Counted from the first letter of the stretch, positions 1 to 9,016 are shown. The stretch is 64,000 bases of DNA from DATFVA01 sp963774455 (GCA_963774455.1 CAVZFD010000003.1:62001-126000), one strand, 5' to 3'. The notes: generated from the letters alone by a model not told the origin. A program made the numbers and translations.

Positions 1-424
1 TTTCCGCGTAACGTGTGTACATCCTTAAAAGATTGCCAGCGAATAATGCAGCTTCTTCACCGCCTGTACCGGCTCTAATCTCCATTATGATATCTTTATT
101 GTCGTTCGGGTCCTTCGGAAGCAGCAGGTATTTGATTTTCTCTTCAAGCTTTTCCTGTTTTTCTTCAAGCTCTTCCAGTTCGGATTCCGCCATTTCAGTT
201 ATTTCCTTGTCAGAACCCGCATTTATTATTTCTTTGTTCCCCTTTATGTTTTTCAGAACATCACTATACAGCTCATAGGCGTGAACTATATCGATCAGGT
301 CACTTCTCTCTTTACTGAGATTGACTACCCTATCTCTGTCTGATAGAACATCAGGGTCTGAAAGCTGCTGGTTTATATTCTCAAACCTGTCTTTTATCTT
401 TTTTAACTTTTCAATAATTTCCAT
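1..424 (-). CDS. prfA: Peptide chain release factor 1, N-terminal part (runs off the window)
   Basis: The minus strand reads from an ATG at 422-424 (MEIIEKLKK...) to the window edge without a stop. The first ~110 codons give a charged, helical segment as in domain 1 of class I release factors, followed by the conserved stretch IRAGTGGEEAALFAG that opens the RF1/RF2 core. RF1 recognises UAA/UAG stop codons and triggers peptide release on the ribosome. The codon-recognition PxT and catalytic GGQ motifs would lie outside the window, so RF1 rather than RF2 is inferred from the N-terminal sequence. It is divergent from the next gene, with a 75-bp gap. Confidence 0.9.
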   Translation of the reverse strand, partial: MEIIEKLKKIKDRFENINQQLSDPDVLSDRDRVVNLSKERSDLIDIVHAYELYSDVLKNIKGNKEIINAGSDKEITEMAESELEELEEKQEKLEEKIKYLLLPKDPNDNKDIIMEIRAGTGGEEAALFAGNLLRMYTRYAE

Positions 425-499
425 AACACAAATCTTTGATTAAAAAGGCAAATATAATAAAGTCGATGCCGAATTTCTAAATTATATAACACCATTAAT

Positions 500-952
500 A
501 TGGATAAGAATAATCCTATGGATACTTTCAAACAGCTTAAAATTATCTTCTTTGCCCTGGCCGCAGGCCAGATTTTTTACTTTGTAGTGTCATTTATCCT
601 TATTGAGAACGGGACGGTGTTACTGAATAAAGATGTCAGCACGGTGTGGGGATTTATCGTCCCACTGATATTTGTACTTATGGTAGTGGCTTCAAAGGTG
701 CTTTATAACCGGGCAATAAATTCAAAGATTAAAGCAGGTGATGAAGAAAAGCTAATTACTTACCGTACTTCGAATATTATAAAATTTGCTCTGCTTGAAG
801 GGGCTAACATTTTCTGTATAACTTTCTATCTCCTTACAAGTGATTTTCTTTATGCCGGGATGTTCATAATAATTATGGGAATATTTTTTGTGAATTACCC
901 CGGAAAGGAAAAATTTATGGCGGAATTCGGATTGTCCTCTTTTAAGGAGTAA
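500..952 (+). CDS. Small integral membrane protein of unknown function
   Basis: The 150-residue product has four clear hydrophobic segments (about residues 14-36, 48-67, 91-110 and 115-131), with a charged loop (about residues 70-87) between the second and third. No catalytic motif is visible and I do not recognise the family. The start at 500 gives MDKNNPMDTF; the second ATG at 518 is equally possible because neither has a good Shine-Dalgarno sequence. It stands alone between divergent prfA and the serine hydrolase gene. The gap after it holds a weak hairpin but no convincing terminator. Confidence 0.7.
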   Translation: MDKNNPMDTFKQLKIIFFALAAGQIFYFVVSFILIENGTVLLNKDVSTVWGFIVPLIFVLMVVASKVLYNRAINSKIKAGDEEKLITYRTSNIIKFALLEGANIFCITFYLLTSDFLYAGMFIIIMGIFFVNYPGKEKFMAEFGLSSFKE

Positions 953-1074
953 AGCCTGACTTTCAATCATTTATCAGTGAAATTTACTGGCTATGTAATT
1001 TTATAGCCTAAACTGATAATTATAAGTTAGATTTTCTGCTGAAGTTAAAAGAACTCAAAATAAAAGGATTTATC

Positions 1075-2829
1075 ATGAGAATATTTTACAAAGTATTACT
1101 GATTCCATTCTTATTTGTTTTAGTACTCGCCTTTAGATTAAATGCACAGGATAAGGCTGAAATGATAGATGAACTTATGACCCAATATTCAGACCTTGGG
1201 ATGTTTAACGGCTCAGTGCTGGTTGCTGATAACGGAAAAGTGATTTTTGAAAAAGGATACGGATATGCTGATCACGAGTGGCAGGTTCCGAATACAGTTG
1301 ATACAAAATTTGAACTGGGGTCAATTACAAAACAATTTACTGCAGCGCTTATCCTTCAGCTTAATGAAGAGGGGAAGCTGAAACTTGAAGATAAAGTGAC
1401 AGATATCCTGCCATGGTACCCTGCTGAAAACGGCAGCAGGATAACTATACATCAGCTTCTTACCCATACATCCGGAATTCCGAATTATACAGACTTTCCG
1501 GATTTTGTTGAAAAGAGGGCATTCGAGACAATGACTCCCAGGGAACTGGTAAATGCTTTTTCGGAAAAACCTCTGGATTTCGAACCCGGCTTTCAATTCA
1601 GTTATAGTAATTCCGGTTACGTAGTACTGGGAGTTGTAATTGAACAGGTGACAGGAAAAAGTTATGAGGAGGTGCTGAAACAGAAAATACTGAAACCTAT
1701 CGGGATGGATAATTCAGGTTACACAAACCTTCAAAAGATTACCTCTAAAAGAGCTCACGGTTATGAAAACAGGTTTAATCTTTATTCGAATGCGGCTTAC
1801 CTAAATATGTCGTTACCGTATTCAGCTGGAGCGCTTTATTCCACAGTGGAGGACCTATACAAATGGGATCAGGCTTTGTATGGTGATAAAATCCTTTCAA
1901 GTGAGAGCAAACAAAAAATGTTTACCGGTTATATCAAATACTTTAGGGGTAAATATGGATATGGCTGGGATATTGGAAAGGAAGCTATCGACGATAAAGG
2001 AGATAGCACAACATACATAGGACATGGCGGCAGTATTTTTGGTTTTTCATCTCTGATTGTAAGGCTGCCTGAACGTAAGCAGCTTATAGTATTTATGAAT
2101 AATACAGGTAATGCCTCTTTAAATAACATTTATAACGGTATAAAAAATATATTATATGATCAGCCCTTTGAAAAACCGGAGAAATCTTTAGTCAATGAAA
2201 TGGCTGATATAATTGATAAGACAGGTGTGGATGCCGGCATTGCTTTTTTCAGCGATAGAAAAAAATCAGATCCTGAACACAAAATTTCAGAGAGGGAGAT
2301 GAATCTCCTTGGATATTATTTATTGCAGGATGACAGAACAGATGGTGCAGTAAAAATCTTTAAGCTTAATATCGAAGAATATCCGGAATCCTTTAACGTT
2401 TATGACAGTTATGCTGAAGCTTTGATGAAAAAGGGCGACAATGAAGGTGCAATTGCTAATTATAAGAAATCGATTGCGATAGATCCTCATAATATGAATG
2501 GGTACGATCAGCTGGAAAAAATGGGAGTAAAGCTTGAGCGCCCTGCTGAAAGAACCCCTATAAAAATTGACCCGGCTTTTTTTGAAAATCTTATTGGTGA
2601 ATACCAACTGCAGCCCGGGTTTGTGTTGACGATCTCATCTGAAGCGGATAAAATTTATGCCCAGGCAACGGGACAGCCTCGCTTTGAAATTTTCCCCGAA
2701 TCGGAAACTGAATATTTCCTGAAGGTAGTTGATGCACAGATTACTTTTGTTAAGGATGAAAACGGCAAATATTCGAAACTGACCCTCCATCAGAACGGAC
2801 GTGATATGCTTGCGGAAAGAATTAAATAA
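1075..2829 (+). CDS. Exported serine hydrolase (class C beta-lactamase/D-Ala-D-Ala peptidase fold) with TPR and C-terminal domain
   Basis: An N-terminal signal peptide (residues 1-24, ending LNAQ) precedes a class C beta-lactamase-like domain. The SxxK motif is S83-I-T-K86, the YxN motif is Y177-S-N179, and HGG in the KTG-equivalent place is near residue 317. Such proteins are DD-peptidases, esterases or D-aminopeptidases in the periplasm, and the substrate here cannot be read from sequence. Residues ~412-485 form about two tetratricopeptide repeats, and the last ~90 residues resemble the small beta-rich tail often attached to these hydrolases. At 584 residues it is longer than a plain class C enzyme (~380). 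It appears monocistronic. Confidence 0.85.
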   Translation: MRIFYKVLLIPFLFVLVLAFRLNAQDKAEMIDELMTQYSDLGMFNGSVLVADNGKVIFEKGYGYADHEWQVPNTVDTKFELGSITKQFTAALILQLNEEGKLKLEDKVTDILPWYPAENGSRITIHQLLTHTSGIPNYTDFPDFVEKRAFETMTPRELVNAFSEKPLDFEPGFQFSYSNSGYVVLGVVIEQVTGKSYEEVLKQKILKPIGMDNSGYTNLQKITSKRAHGYENRFNLYSNAAYLNMSLPYSAGALYSTVEDLYKWDQALYGDKILSSESKQKMFTGYIKYFRGKYGYGWDIGKEAIDDKGDSTTYIGHGGSIFGFSSLIVRLPERKQLIVFMNNTGNASLNNIYNGIKNILYDQPFEKPEKSLVNEMADIIDKTGVDAGIAFFSDRKKSDPEHKISEREMNLLGYYLLQDDRTDGAVKIFKLNIEEYPESFNVYDSYAEALMKKGDNEGAIANYKKSIAIDPHNMNGYDQLEKMGVKLERPAERTPIKIDPAFFENLIGEYQLQPGFVLTISSEADKIYAQATGQPRFEIFPESETEYFLKVVDAQITFVKDENGKYSKLTLHQNGRDMLAERIK

Positions 2830-2842
2830 TCGTTTCTTTCAG

Positions 2843-2870
2843 GCTGTTCCTTTTCGGGTAAAGGGACAGC
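2843..2870 (+). terminator. Possible weak terminator after the serine hydrolase gene
   Basis: An 8-bp stem (2843-2850 with 2863-2870, one G-U pair) and a 12-nt loop lie 14 bp after the stop codon. The following T-rich stretch is interrupted (tattctta), so termination is uncertain. Confidence 0.35.
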
Positions 2871-2954
2871 TATTCTTATTAGAGGCGTCTTACCACCCTG
2901 AAATCAGCAGCAGAATTTATTAACTTTGTATCCTTAAATCATCAAAAATATTAA

Positions 2955-4178
2955 ATGAAGAAATTTGATATCCCGGACTTTTACAGAAGTCCGGTTATAT
3001 CCAGAATTAAAAATCTGCGTAAGGATTCTGATCCCAGGAAAAAAGATTTTTCACCGACGATGCTGGATTTTGGTCCGGTCAAGTTCTATATCGCAAGGCA
3101 CTTCGGTTTTTGCTACGGGGTTGAGAATGCTATCGAGATATCTTATAAGGCTATTGAAGAGAACCCTGATAAGAGAATCTTTCTTCTGAGTGAAATGATC
3201 CATAATCCCGGTGTTAATAATGATCTTCAAAACCGCGGGGTTAAGTTTCTGATGGATACTTCCGGGAAGCAGTTAATAAACTGGAATGAATTAAGTTCTG
3301 AAGACATCGTGATAATTCCCGCATTCGGTACTACTAATGAAATTCAGAATAACCTCAATGAATTGGGAATTGATCCCTATAAGTATAATACCACCTGTCC
3401 CTTCGTGGAAAAGGTATGGAACAGGTCGAAACAGCTTGGGGATAAAGATTATACGGTTATAATTCACGGTAAGCATTTCCACGAAGAAACCAGGGCCACA
3501 TTCTCGCACAGTACCGAAAGTTCTCGCGCACTGATTGTAAAAGATCTGGAAGAGACAAAGAAAATCGGGGATTTTATTCTGGGCCGGATTACTCCGAAAG
3601 AATTGAATAACATCTTCGTCGGAAAATATTCCGATGGTTTTGATCCGGAAAGAGACCTCCGCAAAATAGGGGTGGTAAATCAAACGACGATGCTTGCAAC
3701 CGAAACCCAGGCGATCGCAGATTATCTGAAGGGTGTGATGATAAAGAAATACGGAAAAGAAAATCTCGAAGAGCATTTTGCTGACACAACAGATACCTTA
3801 TGTTATGCAACATACGATAATCAGCAGGCCACGGCAGAGCTTGTAAATAAGCCGGCCGACTTCGCGCTGGTGGTAGGAGGTTATAATAGCTCTAATACCG
3901 GGCATATAGTGGAATTGTGTGAGGAGAGACATAAGACATATTTTATTTCAGGTGCAGATAAACTGCCATCGAAAGATACTATCAGTCATTACGACCTTCA
4001 TACAGGTTTGGAAAAAATCACGCAGAATTACATCCCTGAGAAATCGCCTTTGGTAGTGATTTTAACCAGCGGTGCTTCCTGTCCTGATGCTGTTGTAGAT
4101 CAGGTAGTGCACAGACTATTATCCTTCTTTCCTTATGTAAAGCCAATCGAAGAAGTATTAAGTGATATAAGAAATTAG
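2955..4178 (+). CDS. ispH: 4-hydroxy-3-methylbut-2-enyl diphosphate reductase
   Basis: IspH (LytB) is the last enzyme of the MEP pathway and reduces HMBPP to IPP and DMAPP using a [4Fe-4S] cluster in the cytoplasm. The three cluster cysteines are visible at C53 (HFGFCYGV), C148 (NTTCPFVEKV) and C376 (GASCPDAVV). The protein has 407 residues, the long form with an N-terminal extension and an insert, compared with ~315 in E. coli. A TAACTTTG octamer at 2921-2928, 27 bp before the ATG, fits a Bacteroidota-type -7 element. The gene is flanked by intergenic gaps and is probably transcribed alone. Confidence 0.95.
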   Translation: MKKFDIPDFYRSPVISRIKNLRKDSDPRKKDFSPTMLDFGPVKFYIARHFGFCYGVENAIEISYKAIEENPDKRIFLLSEMIHNPGVNNDLQNRGVKFLMDTSGKQLINWNELSSEDIVIIPAFGTTNEIQNNLNELGIDPYKYNTTCPFVEKVWNRSKQLGDKDYTVIIHGKHFHEETRATFSHSTESSRALIVKDLEETKKIGDFILGRITPKELNNIFVGKYSDGFDPERDLRKIGVVNQTTMLATETQAIADYLKGVMIKKYGKENLEEHFADTTDTLCYATYDNQQATAELVNKPADFALVVGGYNSSNTGHIVELCEERHKTYFISGADKLPSKDTISHYDLHTGLEKITQNYIPEKSPLVVILTSGASCPDAVVDQVVHRLLSFFPYVKPIEEVLSDIRN

Positions 4179-4202
4179 GCCAGGCTGTCTGCCTCTGTTT
4201 TA

Positions 4203-4234
4203 TTTGTTATTCAAAACCGGATTAGGTAATTTTG
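4203..4234 (+). promoter_or_regulatory. Bacteroidota-type promoter before the nucleotidyltransferase-metK-ahcY run
   Basis: TTTG at 4203-4206 is followed by 20 nt and then TAATTTTG at 4227-4234. This matches the known Bacteroidota primary-sigma pattern TTTG-N19/21-TAnnTTTG and lies 31 bp before the next ATG. Assignment is by pattern only. Confidence 0.5.
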
Positions 4235-4264
4235 TATTCTTAATAGTAATAATACAAAGATTTT

Positions 4265-5242
4265 ATGAGAGCAGTAATACCCGTTGCTGGTATCGGAACA
4301 AGATTAAAACCGCATACATATTCAACTCCCAAGGTGCTTCTTAACGTAGGCGGAAAACCTATACTGGGCCACATACTTGACAAACTACTTGAAGAGGGAC
4401 TGACCAAATCGACCTTCATCATCGGCTATCTGGGAGAGATGATTAAAGAATATGTTGAGCGTGAATATCCTCAGCTGCAGTCAGATTTCATAATACAGGA
4501 AGAAATGCATGGATTGGGTCATGCTATTTATATAGCTGCCCCGACATTTGATGAGGATGATATCTTCGTCATCCTTGGAGATACCCTGTTTGATGTAGAT
4601 CTTTCGCATGTATTTAAGAGTAAATATTCCTCGCTTGGAGTTAAAGAAGTTGAAGATCCGCGAAGGTTCGGCGTTGCCATTGTTAAAGATAAGTTTATAC
4701 AAAAACTGGTAGAGAAACCCCAGGAGCTTGTATCCAACCTTGCCCTTGTAGGGTTGTATTATTTTAATAACGCTCAGTCGCTTAAATCGGCTTTAACCGA
4801 ACTGGTTGAGAAAGATATAAGGACAAAAGGCGAACTTCAGCTTACAGATGCAATCCAGATAATGATTGATAATGGTGAGAAGATAACCACCTTCCCGGTG
4901 GAAGGATGGTACGACTGCGGCAAGCCCGAAACACTGCTGTCAACTAACCAGCACCTTCTTTTAAAAACAGGTAACGGCAGGGAAATAGAAAGCGTGGTAA
5001 TTAACAAACCCGTTTTCATTGCTGAAGATGCCGTGATAAAGAATTCGGTAATCGGGCCTTTTACAACTATTGCTGCAGGTACTATAGTAGAAGATTCAAT
5101 AATACGTAACTCTCTTATAGGTTCAGGAGCGAAAGTTTCGAGATCTATGCTCGAAAACTCAATCATAGGTGATAATTCCATAATTCAGGGATCATTCAAG
5201 AGATTGAACTCAGGTAATTCAACTGAGATAGATTTTTATTAA
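4265..5242 (+). CDS. Sugar-1-phosphate nucleotidyltransferase with C-terminal beta-helix
   Basis: The N-terminal ~230 residues are an NTP_transferase (GT-A-like) domain opening with the nucleotide-binding signature MRAVIPVAGIGTRLKPHTY and then TPKVLLNVGGKPIL. The last ~85 residues form hexapeptide-like repeats typical of a left-handed beta-helix. Enzymes of this type make NDP-sugars (dTDP-, UDP- or GDP-linked) from sugar-1-phosphate. The exact substrate is not readable here; a glucose-1-phosphate thymidylyl- or uridylyltransferase is likely. It is followed by metK after 34 bp, and a promoter-like sequence precedes it, so it may head a three-gene transcript. Confidence 0.88.
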   Translation: MRAVIPVAGIGTRLKPHTYSTPKVLLNVGGKPILGHILDKLLEEGLTKSTFIIGYLGEMIKEYVEREYPQLQSDFIIQEEMHGLGHAIYIAAPTFDEDDIFVILGDTLFDVDLSHVFKSKYSSLGVKEVEDPRRFGVAIVKDKFIQKLVEKPQELVSNLALVGLYYFNNAQSLKSALTELVEKDIRTKGELQLTDAIQIMIDNGEKITTFPVEGWYDCGKPETLLSTNQHLLLKTGNGREIESVVINKPVFIAEDAVIKNSVIGPFTTIAAGTIVEDSIIRNSLIGSGAKVSRSMLENSIIGDNSIIQGSFKRLNSGNSTEIDFY

Positions 5243-5276
5243 TTCATTCAGATAACTAATTAAGGCAAAAAGAAGA

Positions 5277-6419
5277 ATGTCATACTTATTCACATCGGAA
5301 TCAGTTTCCGAAGGACATCCGGATAAAGTTTGCGATGCAATATCCGATAATGTTTTAGATGCAATTTTAGAGAAAGATCCGAATGCAAGGGTTGCTTGTG
5401 AATCATTTGTTACAACAGGACTGGCTCTTGTTGGCGGTGAGATTACCACAAAAGCATATATCGAAGTTCCCGATATAGTTCGGGAGACAATACGGGTTAT
5501 CGGCTACAACAGCGCCGAATACAGGTTCGACTCGGAATCATGCTCTGTATTGAATTCAATTCATTCACAATCGCCAGACATCGCAATGGGTGTTGATAAA
5601 GGCGGAGCCGGCGACCAGGGAATAATGTTCGGATACGCCTGCGACCAGACAGCTGAGCTGATGCCGATGCCTATTATGTATGCTCATAAGCTTGTGAAGA
5701 AACTGGCTGATATCAGGAAAAGAAATAACGGGCTGATGCCATACCTTCGTCCCGATGCTAAATCCCAGGTCACTATTGAATATGACGACAGGAACAGACC
5801 TTTGAGAGTGGATGCTGTAGTAGTTTCAACTCAGCACGATCCGGATGTAACACAGAAAAAAATTAAAGAAGATATAATTGAAAACGTCATTAAAAAAGTT
5901 ATTCCTGAGAAGTTCATTGATAAAAAAACAAAGTATTTTGTGAACCCTACCGGAAGGTTTGAGATCGGTGGTCCTCATGGCGACAGCGGGTTGACAGGAA
6001 GAAAGATAATTGTGGATACATACGGCGGCTGGGCCCCTCATGGGGGCGGAGCTTTTTCAGGCAAGGATCCATCCAAGGTTGACAGAAGCGCAACCTATGC
6101 TGCAAGACATATTGCCAAGAATGTTGTAGGTGCTAAACTCGCTAAGGAATGCCTTGTGCAGTTAGCTTATGCAATAGGAGTAGTTGATCCTGTTTCGGTT
6201 TATGTGAACACAAAGGGTACAGGTGTGATACCTGATGAAGAAATTGCCCGGATGATCGCTGATGAAGTCAATCTTACTCCCGGCGGCATAATTAACAGGT
6301 TAAAACTAAGAAGGCCCATTTACAAAAAGACAGCCGCTTACGGACACTTCGGCCGCAATGATAAGGATTTCACATGGGAACAATTAGACCTTGTTCCTGT
6401 GTTTAAAAAATATGCCTGA
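5277..6419 (+). CDS. metK: S-adenosylmethionine synthase
   Basis: This enzyme makes SAM from methionine and ATP in the cytoplasm. The protein opens with LFTSESVSEGHPDKVCD and contains GAGDQGIMFGYA and the P-loop-like GGAFSGKDPSKVDRSA, all MetK hallmarks. Its 380 residues match the family length. It lies 34 bp after the nucleotidyltransferase and 28 bp before ahcY, so synthesis of SAM and removal of its by-product S-adenosylhomocysteine are probably co-expressed. Confidence 0.97.
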   Translation: MSYLFTSESVSEGHPDKVCDAISDNVLDAILEKDPNARVACESFVTTGLALVGGEITTKAYIEVPDIVRETIRVIGYNSAEYRFDSESCSVLNSIHSQSPDIAMGVDKGGAGDQGIMFGYACDQTAELMPMPIMYAHKLVKKLADIRKRNNGLMPYLRPDAKSQVTIEYDDRNRPLRVDAVVVSTQHDPDVTQKKIKEDIIENVIKKVIPEKFIDKKTKYFVNPTGRFEIGGPHGDSGLTGRKIIVDTYGGWAPHGGGAFSGKDPSKVDRSATYAARHIAKNVVGAKLAKECLVQLAYAIGVVDPVSVYVNTKGTGVIPDEEIARMIADEVNLTPGGIINRLKLRRPIYKKTAAYGHFGRNDKDFTWEQLDLVPVFKKYA

Positions 6420-6447
6420 GTTTTTATAATATAAAAGAGGATAATTA

Positions 6448-7776
6448 ATGAGTGATGTATCAACAAAAAAGGATGCTGAGATTCTGCCGTATAAGGTAAA
6501 GGATATTTCCCTGGCAGAATGGGGAAGAAAAGAAATTAACCTGGCTGAAGCTGAGATGCCGGGATTGATGTCATTAAGAGAGAAGTTCGGCAAACAGAAA
6601 CCGCTGAAGGGTGCTAGGATTGGCGGATGTCTCCATATGACTATACAGACAGCCGTACTGATTGAAACTCTTGTAGAGCTCGGTGCTGAGGTTCAATGGT
6701 CGTCCTGTAATATTTTCTCCACACAGGATCACGCTGCAGCAGCTATTGCAGCTGCAGGAATTCCTGTGTATGCCTGGAAAGGCGAAACCCTTGAGGAATA
6801 TGAATGGTGTATTGAACAGACATTGTTCTTCGGGAAAGACCGCAAACCTCTTAATATGATTCTTGATGACGGCGGCGATTTGACAAATAAAGTGCTCGAT
6901 GAATATCCCGAACTTGTAAAAGAAGTAAAAGGAATTTCCGAAGAAACAACTACAGGCGTTCATCGCTTATACGACAGGATGAAAAAAGGAACTTTGCCGG
7001 TGGCTGCTTTTAATGTTAATGATTCGGTAACTAAATCTAAGTTCGATAACAAGTACGGATGCAGGGAGTCGCTTGTTGATGCTATAAGAAGAGCAACCGA
7101 TTTGATGCTTGCGGGTAAAGTTGCGGTTGTGTGCGGTTACGGTGATGTGGGCAAGGGTTCTGCCGAATCACTGGCTAGTGCGAGCGTAAGGGTTATTGTA
7201 ACAGAAATAGATCCAATATGTGCTCTGCAGGCTGCAATGAATGGCTTCCAGGTGATGAAACTTGAGAACGCTCTTAAAGAAGCAAACATAGTTGTTACGG
7301 CAACAGGTAACCGGGACATCGTTACAGGGAAGCATTTTGAGGCTATGAAAGATAAAACAATCGTCTGCAATATCGGGCATTTTGATAATGAAATTGATAT
7401 GGCCTGGCTGAATAAGAAATATGGCAGCACGAAGGATACTATAAAGCCGCAGGTTGATAAATATAATATTAACGGAAACGATATAATCGTGCTCGCCGAG
7501 GGTAGATTGGTAAACCTGGGCTGTGCAATGGGACACCCTTCATTCGTAATGTCAAACTCATTTACCAACCAGGTTCTTGCCCAGATTGAATTGTGGACAA
7601 ATATTGATCAGTATGAAAATAAGGTTTATGTTCTTCCTAAGCATCTTGATGAAATGGTTGCTATGCTACATCTCGGAAAACTTGGAGTAGAACTTGAGAC
7701 TTTAACTTCTGAGCAGGCTGATTATATTGGCGTGCCGGTTGATGGTCCTTTTAAACCAGATTATTACCGCTATTAA
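6448..7776 (+). CDS. ahcY: Adenosylhomocysteinase (S-adenosyl-L-homocysteine hydrolase)
   Basis: The enzyme splits S-adenosylhomocysteine into adenosine and homocysteine, with tightly bound NAD. The NAD-binding loop GYGDVGKGSAESL is clear (about residues 230-242), as are NVNDSVTKSKFDN in the substrate domain and a C-terminal PDYYRY tail as in other SAHases that contact the cofactor of a neighbouring subunit. At 442 residues it is close to the usual bacterial length. It ends the nucleotidyltransferase-metK-ahcY run and is followed by a strong hairpin terminator shared with the convergent next gene. Confidence 0.97.
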   Translation: MSDVSTKKDAEILPYKVKDISLAEWGRKEINLAEAEMPGLMSLREKFGKQKPLKGARIGGCLHMTIQTAVLIETLVELGAEVQWSSCNIFSTQDHAAAAIAAAGIPVYAWKGETLEEYEWCIEQTLFFGKDRKPLNMILDDGGDLTNKVLDEYPELVKEVKGISEETTTGVHRLYDRMKKGTLPVAAFNVNDSVTKSKFDNKYGCRESLVDAIRRATDLMLAGKVAVVCGYGDVGKGSAESLASASVRVIVTEIDPICALQAAMNGFQVMKLENALKEANIVVTATGNRDIVTGKHFEAMKDKTIVCNIGHFDNEIDMAWLNKKYGSTKDTIKPQVDKYNINGNDIIVLAEGRLVNLGCAMGHPSFVMSNSFTNQVLAQIELWTNIDQYENKVYVLPKHLDEMVAMLHLGKLGVELETLTSEQADYIGVPVDGPFKPDYYRY

Positions 7777-7789
7777 TCCCATTCCTTAA

Positions 7790-7817
7790 ACAGAGCGGAA
7801 AGTATTTTCCGCTCTGT
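7790..7817. terminator. Bidirectional hairpin terminator between ahcY and the editing-domain gene
   Basis: A perfect 12-bp stem (7790-7801 with 7806-7817) closes on the 4-nt loop GTAT between two convergent genes. T-rich/A-rich flanks on both sides allow it to act in both directions. Confidence 0.7.
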
Positions 7818-7820
7818 GAT

Positions 7821-8255
7821 TTAATCAACTTTAAATCTTATCCTTAATACTCCGTCTTCATATCCTGTGGATATAATTTTGAATTCTCCTATCTCTGAGG
7901 TATTGTTTACATGCTGTCCAATACAGGGACATGCGTCATAATCACCGACTTTAATGATTCTTATTATTTCCCCTACGGCATCAGGGAGCCGATCAAGATC
8001 GAATGAGCGTGAAGCTTCCTCCCTTGGAATGAATTCTTCTTTTATTTCGTGATTGCCTTTAATTACTTCATTAACTCTTGATTGAATCTCTGCAATTTCC
8101 TTCTCATCCAGGTTTCTTTCAAAGTAATAATCACATTTTGACTTCTTCTTTTCTATATGATTACTGAAAGAACGGCCGCAGTTAAACATCCTTACCATAG
8201 TCTGATTGAGGATGTGTTCCGCCGTATGCATCTGTGGAGGATATTCTTTGGACAT
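7821..8255 (-). CDS. Free-standing alanyl/threonyl-tRNA editing-type domain (AlaX-like)
   Basis: The 144-residue protein corresponds to the second additional domain of AlaRS/ThrRS, which deacylates mischarged tRNA. Zinc-binding HxxxH is H10-TAE-H14 and the CxxxH motif is C111-IGQ-H115, so all four metal ligands are present. In known families, free-standing AlaX proteins hydrolyse Ser-tRNA(Ala) or Gly-tRNA(Ala). The substrate here is inferred at family level only. It lacks the N-terminal beta-barrel of longer AlaX types. It is convergent with ahcY and divergent from the 103-residue protein gene. Confidence 0.8.
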   Translation of the reverse strand: MSKEYPPQMHTAEHILNQTMVRMFNCGRSFSNHIEKKKSKCDYYFERNLDEKEIAEIQSRVNEVIKGNHEIKEEFIPREEASRSFDLDRLPDAVGEIIRIIKVGDYDACPCIGQHVNNTSEIGEFKIISTGYEDGVLRIRFKVD

Positions 8256-8365
8256 ATAAATTTCTTATTGTTGTTGCTGATCTGCTCTTAAGATTATAAT
8301 ATAAATAAAGATTTGAAACTTTATTCGTCTATTATAATCTAATAATATAAAACGATATTAATAAA

Positions 8366-8677
8366 ATGGAAATCAACGAAAAAGATATCATCAACCTTCT
8401 CGAAAAAAATAAAAAGGTCTATTTCCCAGTTCAGAATCTCAGCGGCATTCTTTCGAAGGCTGAATTGCATTTCGAACATAATACTTTAATCTCCGATTAT
8501 ATAAGAATTATTAAACTGGATAATAATATTATCGTCCAGGAAAAAACAGATAAGAATGAGATTGCGCTGCATTTATTCGAGGATGAAAAAACAGCTGAGA
8601 AATTTGTTAACGACCGGCTGGAGATATATGAAAAAATGTGGGATGGATGCGGCTGCAAAGTGAAATATTATGATTAA
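8366..8677 (+). CDS. Hypothetical 103-residue protein ending in a CGC motif
   Basis: I do not recognise this small acidic protein. It has no signal peptide or membrane segment and looks alpha/beta. It ends in WDGCGCKVKYYD, where a Cys-Gly-Cys pair could bind metal or be redox-active (inference only). It stands alone between a divergent editing-domain gene and the convergent SpoVG-like gene, and is followed by a good hairpin terminator. Coding status is supported by the isolated position, the full-length frame and the terminator. Confidence 0.65.
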   Translation: MEINEKDIINLLEKNKKVYFPVQNLSGILSKAELHFEHNTLISDYIRIIKLDNNIIVQEKTDKNEIALHLFEDEKTAEKFVNDRLEIYEKMWDGCGCKVKYYD

Positions 8678-8683
8678 TAAAAA

Positions 8684-8716
8684 TGCGGATAGCCGGTTCA
8701 ACTATCCGCACATTTT
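8684..8716. terminator. Hairpin terminator between the 103-residue gene and the SpoVG-like gene
   Basis: A perfect 9-bp stem (8684-8692 with 8702-8710) with a 9-nt loop is followed by cattttat and preceded by aataaaaa, so it could serve both convergent genes. Confidence 0.65.
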
Positions 8717-8727
8717 ATATCGGGGTT

Positions 8728-8982
8728 TTACAGCGGTTGCCTGTTGTAATCATCAATAGCAATTCTTCCCAATTCATCCTTCATTTCCTTGGTAAGGATT
8801 ACAGAATCATAATATTTTCCATCTTTTCCTTTTTCTGAAGGCGGAGAAATAAATTTTCCGTTAGAGCCATTAACTAATTTGAATCCCTTTATAATTATTC
8901 CTTCTTCCGACTGAACGTCAAAGAACGCAAGAAGTTTGCTGTTGCCATCCTTCGGAAAGGGATTCATTCTTATTACTTTCAT
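8728..8982 (-). CDS. spoVG: SpoVG family regulatory protein
   Basis: The 84-residue protein has the SpoVG layout: a short beta-rich N-terminus, then GIIIKGFKLVNG and the signature ISPPSEKGKDGKYYDSV, which corresponds to the PSRK...DG.Y.D motif. SpoVG proteins in Firmicutes bind DNA/RNA and influence division and surface genes. The role outside that group is not established. A strong Shine-Dalgarno AGGAGG (plus-strand 8987-8992) precedes the ATG by 4 nt. It is divergent from the acylase gene, with a structured 194-bp gap between them. Confidence 0.8.
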   Translation of the reverse strand: MKVIRMNPFPKDGNSKLLAFFDVQSEEGIIIKGFKLVNGSNGKFISPPSEKGKDGKYYDSVILTKEMKDELGRIAIDDYNRQPL

Positions 8983-9016
8983 TATGCCTCCTAAAGTAAA
9001 TGAATATATTAAAAAT

